Shown piece by piece: positions 6,988 through 7,714 of a stretch of DNA of 7,714 nucleotides. The DNA comes from Bacteroides sp. (GTDB lineage: Bacteria; Bacteroidota; Bacteroidia; Bacteroidales; Muribaculaceae). Positions within the stretch are counted from its first letter, which is position 1. The number at the start of each line of letters is the position of its first letter. The stretch is from the NCBI GenBank assembly GCA_014801605.1, contig JAAVDU010000007.1, positions 1-7,714 on the forward strand. The letters are read 5' to 3'. A program made the translations under genes and the position numbers. The notes under the pieces are model-generated. The model was not told where the DNA came from. It saw only the letters and a program-made list of their open reading frames with translations, and ran no database searches.

Positions 6988-7554
6988 TCAAGCCTTGACG
7001 CGGCCTACATACTCGCCTGTGCGGGTATCGACCTCGATGAGCTCACCCTCGTTGACGAAGAGGGGCACACGTACTGTGGCGCCTGACTCAACAGTAGCGG
7101 GCTTGAGTGTGTTGGTGGCTGTGTCGCCTTTCAGACCCGGCTCGGTGTATGTGATCTTGAGAACGGTCTTAACGGGCATCTCGGCATAGAGCACAGTGTC
7201 GGTAGAGGCATCGCTCACAACCTCCACAGTGTCGCCCTCCTTCATGAAGGCTGCGCCTGTCACGAGCTCCTTGTTGATAGGCACCTGCTCGAAAGTCTCG
7301 TTGTTCATGAAGATGTCGTCGCCGCCATCTGCATAGAGATACTGGTAGGGACGACGCTCCACGCGTACATCCTCAAGCTTCTCACCGATGTTGAAGCGAC
7401 GCTCCAGCACACGGCCGTCGACTACGTCTTTGAGCTTGGTGCGCATGAATGTGTTCCCCTTGCCGGGTTTTACATGAAGGAATTCAACCACGAAGTAGAG
7501 ACGGCCGTCCATACGGATGCATGTGCCGTTCTTGATGTCTTGTGCGTTCATCAT
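6988..7554 (-). CDS. efp: Translation elongation factor P
   Basis: This 188-residue protein has the full three-domain EF-P layout and standard length. The KOW-like N-terminal domain carries the P-site loop VKPGKGNTF, with the exposed lysine at position 32 (equivalent to Lys34 of E. coli EF-P). The middle OB domain begins around [20 protein letters not shown], and the C-terminal OB domain contains [21 protein letters not shown] and [22 protein letters not shown]. It binds ribosomes stalled at polyproline stretches and promotes peptide-bond formation. Two adjacent ATGs (7554 and 7551) could each start the protein, differing by one Met. It is the first gene of the minus-strand cluster, with a leader of about 85 bases. 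No EF-P-modifying enzyme gene (epmA, earP or a ymfI-type gene) is visible in the window. Confidence 0.97.
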   Translation of the reverse strand: MMNAQDIKNGTCIRMDGRLYFVVEFLHVKPGKGNTFMRTKLKDVVDGRVLERRFNIGEKLEDVRVERRPYQYLYADGGDDIFMNNETFEQVPINKELVTGAAFMKEGDTVEVVSDASTDTVLYAEMPVKTVLKITYTEPGLKGDTATNTLKPATVESGATVRVPLFVNEGELIEVDTRTGEYVGRVKA

Positions 7555-7646
7555 ATGCTTAAAATATTCTTTTGATTTTATCTTTCTGACGTTACGAAGG
7601 GGGATGGCTCAATGCCTTGACGGCTGCCGTTGCCCCTATCCAAGTG

Positions 7647-7655
7647 CAAAATTAC
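7647..7655 (-). promoter_or_regulatory. Probable efp promoter (-7 box)
   Basis: On the minus strand the sequence reads TAATTTTG (7654 down to 7647) after a T-run, matching TAnnTTTG and identical to the -7 box of the other two promoters. No TTTG is seen at the expected -33 distance (about 7674-7679), so this would be a promoter with one strong element. Initiation near 7640 would give a leader of about 85 bases with a GC-rich first half. Confidence 0.55.
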
Positions 7656-7714
7656 AAAAAAAATTTGATATTTATATGATGCGGAGGCTATGTAAAGCCA
7701 CTTATCAGGCACAT

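Overview
The window looks like a chromosomal segment from a member of the Bacteroidota, most likely order Bacteroidales. A Muribaculaceae-like gut bacterium is my guess from overall feel only. The evidence is the Bacteroidetes-type promoters (TTTG at -33 and TAnnTTTG at -7) in front of the ATPase gene and rpmH, the lack of Shine-Dalgarno sequences where starts are clear, and the sequences of L34, EF-P and RadC.

The left part (about 1-4230, + strand) is AT-richer accessory DNA; two hand-counted 60-base samples gave 42-43% GC. It begins inside an SF1 (Upf1/Dna2-like) helicase whose 5' end lies outside the window. A 205-base intergenic gap follows, dominated by an 80-base almost perfect hairpin (2257-2336). 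The right arm of the hairpin carries the -33 box of a good promoter. That promoter drives a two-gene operon: an OLD/ABC-like AAA ATPase (2395-3612) and, overlapping it by 4 bases, a 206-residue protein with a plausible PD-(D/E)XK nuclease core (3609-4229). An ATPase paired with a small nuclease is the layout of several anti-phage systems (Septu, PARIS). This pair fits neither by its visible effector motifs and is the best candidate here for an undescribed system.

The right part is core genome and GC-richer (samples 55-65%). rpmH (ribosomal protein L34) stands alone on the + strand with its own promoter and a strong terminator. Converging on it from the right is a minus-strand cluster: efp, then a family 2 glycosyltransferase with C-terminal membrane segments, then radC, then two small single-span membrane proteins (69 and 42 residues) ending at a T-tract terminator at 4662-4694. 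The two small proteins are tandem paralogues, and neither is obvious from a standard long-ORF scan. The short gaps (34, 27, 81 and 38 bases) and lack of convincing internal terminators suggest one transcription unit, though the 81-base gap after radC could hide a promoter.

In short, a translation and cell-envelope housekeeping block sits next to a probable defence island, with the junction between about 4230 and 4300, just upstream of the rpmH promoter. No RNA genes, CRISPR arrays or insertion sequences were seen.
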